Source: Nitriliruptoraceae bacterium (lineage in GTDB: Bacteria > Actinomycetota > Nitriliruptoria > Nitriliruptorales > Nitriliruptoraceae). From it: 5,549 nt of DNA. A program made the position numbers and the translations under genes. The number at the start of each line of letters is the position of its first letter. Within the stretch, counting starts at the first letter, position 1. The notes under the pieces were generated by a model. It did no database searches, was not told the origin of the DNA, and was given only the letters and a program-made list of their open reading frames with translations. Below, in pieces: positions 5,007 to 5,549 of this stretch. The stretch covers positions 1 to 5,549 of the forward strand of contig PWEU01000392.1 of assembly GCA_003554005.1 (NCBI GenBank). Direction: 5' to 3'.

Positions 5007-5549
5007 CTGCGCCGTTCCACCGTCCCAGCGATCCTCCTCGCCCTGCTGCTCGCCGCCTGCGGTGACGCCGACCCGGACGCCGGGCCGGACCCGCAGACCC
5101 AGCAGCAGATCGAGGAGCTCGAGGCGGAACTCGACCAGCTGCGCGACCGGGTCGGGGAACTCGAACAGGAGAACGAGGCGCTCGAGGACGAACTCGCGGC
5201 CGTGCGCGAGGGGCGCGACGACGACGCGGACGACGACGCGGCAGCGCCGATCGAGTGGCCCGCCGAGGTGGCCGACATCTGGACCGCTGAAGGCCTCATC
5301 GATCAGCTCCGCGTCCACCTGCGCGACCCGGAGGCCGAGGCCGAGATGCCGGAGGGCTGGGAACCGGGGATGACCGCCTGGGTTCCCTTCGAGGTCCCCG
5401 ACGCGGTCCAGGGCACCTACGACACACCTGGCGAGGTCATGGCGGAACTCGCCGCGGTCGTCGACGCGCCCCTGCTCGGCATCGATCAGTGGGAGGTGAC
5501 GATCCGGGTGCTGACTGACCAGGAGGACCCGGATCTCGCCTACGGCGCC
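5007..5549 (+). CDS. Coiled-coil lipoprotein, CTG start, C-terminus cut by window edge
   Basis: The 181 visible residues describe an exported, lipid-anchored protein of unknown function. The N-terminus MRRSTVPAILLALLLAACG has two arginines, a hydrophobic core and lipobox LAAC, with Cys18 as the expected lipidation site. Residues 35-66 form an unbroken heptad repeat: a-positions 35, 42, 49, 56, 63 are I, L, V, N, L and d-positions 38, 45, 52, 59, 66 are L, L, L, L, V. This predicts a parallel dimeric coiled coil. An acidic linker (DDDADDD, 71-77) leads to a mixed domain from about residue 82 (IEWPAEVADIW...), which I do not recognise and which continues past the window. The first in-frame standard start is GTG 5202, inside the coiled coil, which would remove signal and anchor. 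Initiation at CTG 5007 is therefore the best reading, though a sequencing error at the start remains possible. Confidence 0.8.
   Translation, partial: MRRSTVPAILLALLLAACGDADPDAGPDPQTQQQIEELEAELDQLRDRVGELEQENEALEDELAAVREGRDDDADDDAAAPIEWPAEVADIWTAEGLIDQLRVHLRDPEAEAEMPEGWEPGMTAWVPFEVPDAVQGTYDTPGEVMAELAAVVDAPLLGIDQWEVTIRVLTDQEDPDLAYGA

Noticed and set aside
4847..5065. Plus-strand frame of 72 codons across the gap before the lipoprotein
   Set aside because: It is low-complexity Arg/Pro sequence, ends inside the lipoprotein signal region in another frame, and shows no motif.

Overview
This window is about 70% GC and every convincing reading frame has strong G/C bias at third codon positions. That, together with GTG starts and short overlapping operons, points to a high-GC Gram-positive bacterium (Actinomycetota). 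The genus cannot be read from the sequence. No rRNA, tRNA, CRISPR array, insertion sequence or integrase is visible.

Layout. (1) 1-1266, minus strand: a major facilitator (MFS) transporter, almost complete, whose last residues run off the left edge. (2) 1263-1349, minus strand: a probable 28-codon leader gene with its own Shine-Dalgarno. It ends in an ATGA overlap with the MFS start. (3) About 1350-1462: a compact divergent control region with two copies of a related CAAAC/GCTTG motif and promoter-like boxes pointing both ways. (4) 1463-2155, plus strand: an ArsR-type winged-helix repressor fused to a rhodanese domain. (5) 2152-3423, plus strand: an APC-superfamily amino-acid permease, translationally coupled to the repressor by a GTGA overlap. 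(6) 3424-3592: convergent gap with GC-rich hairpins. (7) 3593-4759, minus strand: a second, unrelated MFS transporter. (8) 4760-5006: divergent gap carrying a perfect 9-bp inverted repeat next to a -10-like box. (9) 5007 to the right edge, plus strand: a coiled-coil lipoprotein whose only sensible start is a CTG codon.

How the parts fit. Items 1-5 look like one regulatory unit. A repressor whose sensory half is a rhodanese domain (Cys181 and Cys186, with no classical ArsR metal site) sits between two divergently transcribed transporters and probably controls both. I infer a response to reactive sulfur, thiol-modifying or metalloid/redox stress, with an efflux MFS on one side and an amino-acid or thiol permease on the other. 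The substrates are not readable from the sequence. The second MFS and the lipoprotein appear to be independent neighbours.

Most worth a second look: the small coupled leader ORF, the duplicated operator-like motif, the rhodanese-sensor repressor, and the CTG-initiated lipoprotein with an ideal leucine-zipper repeat behind a strong inverted repeat.
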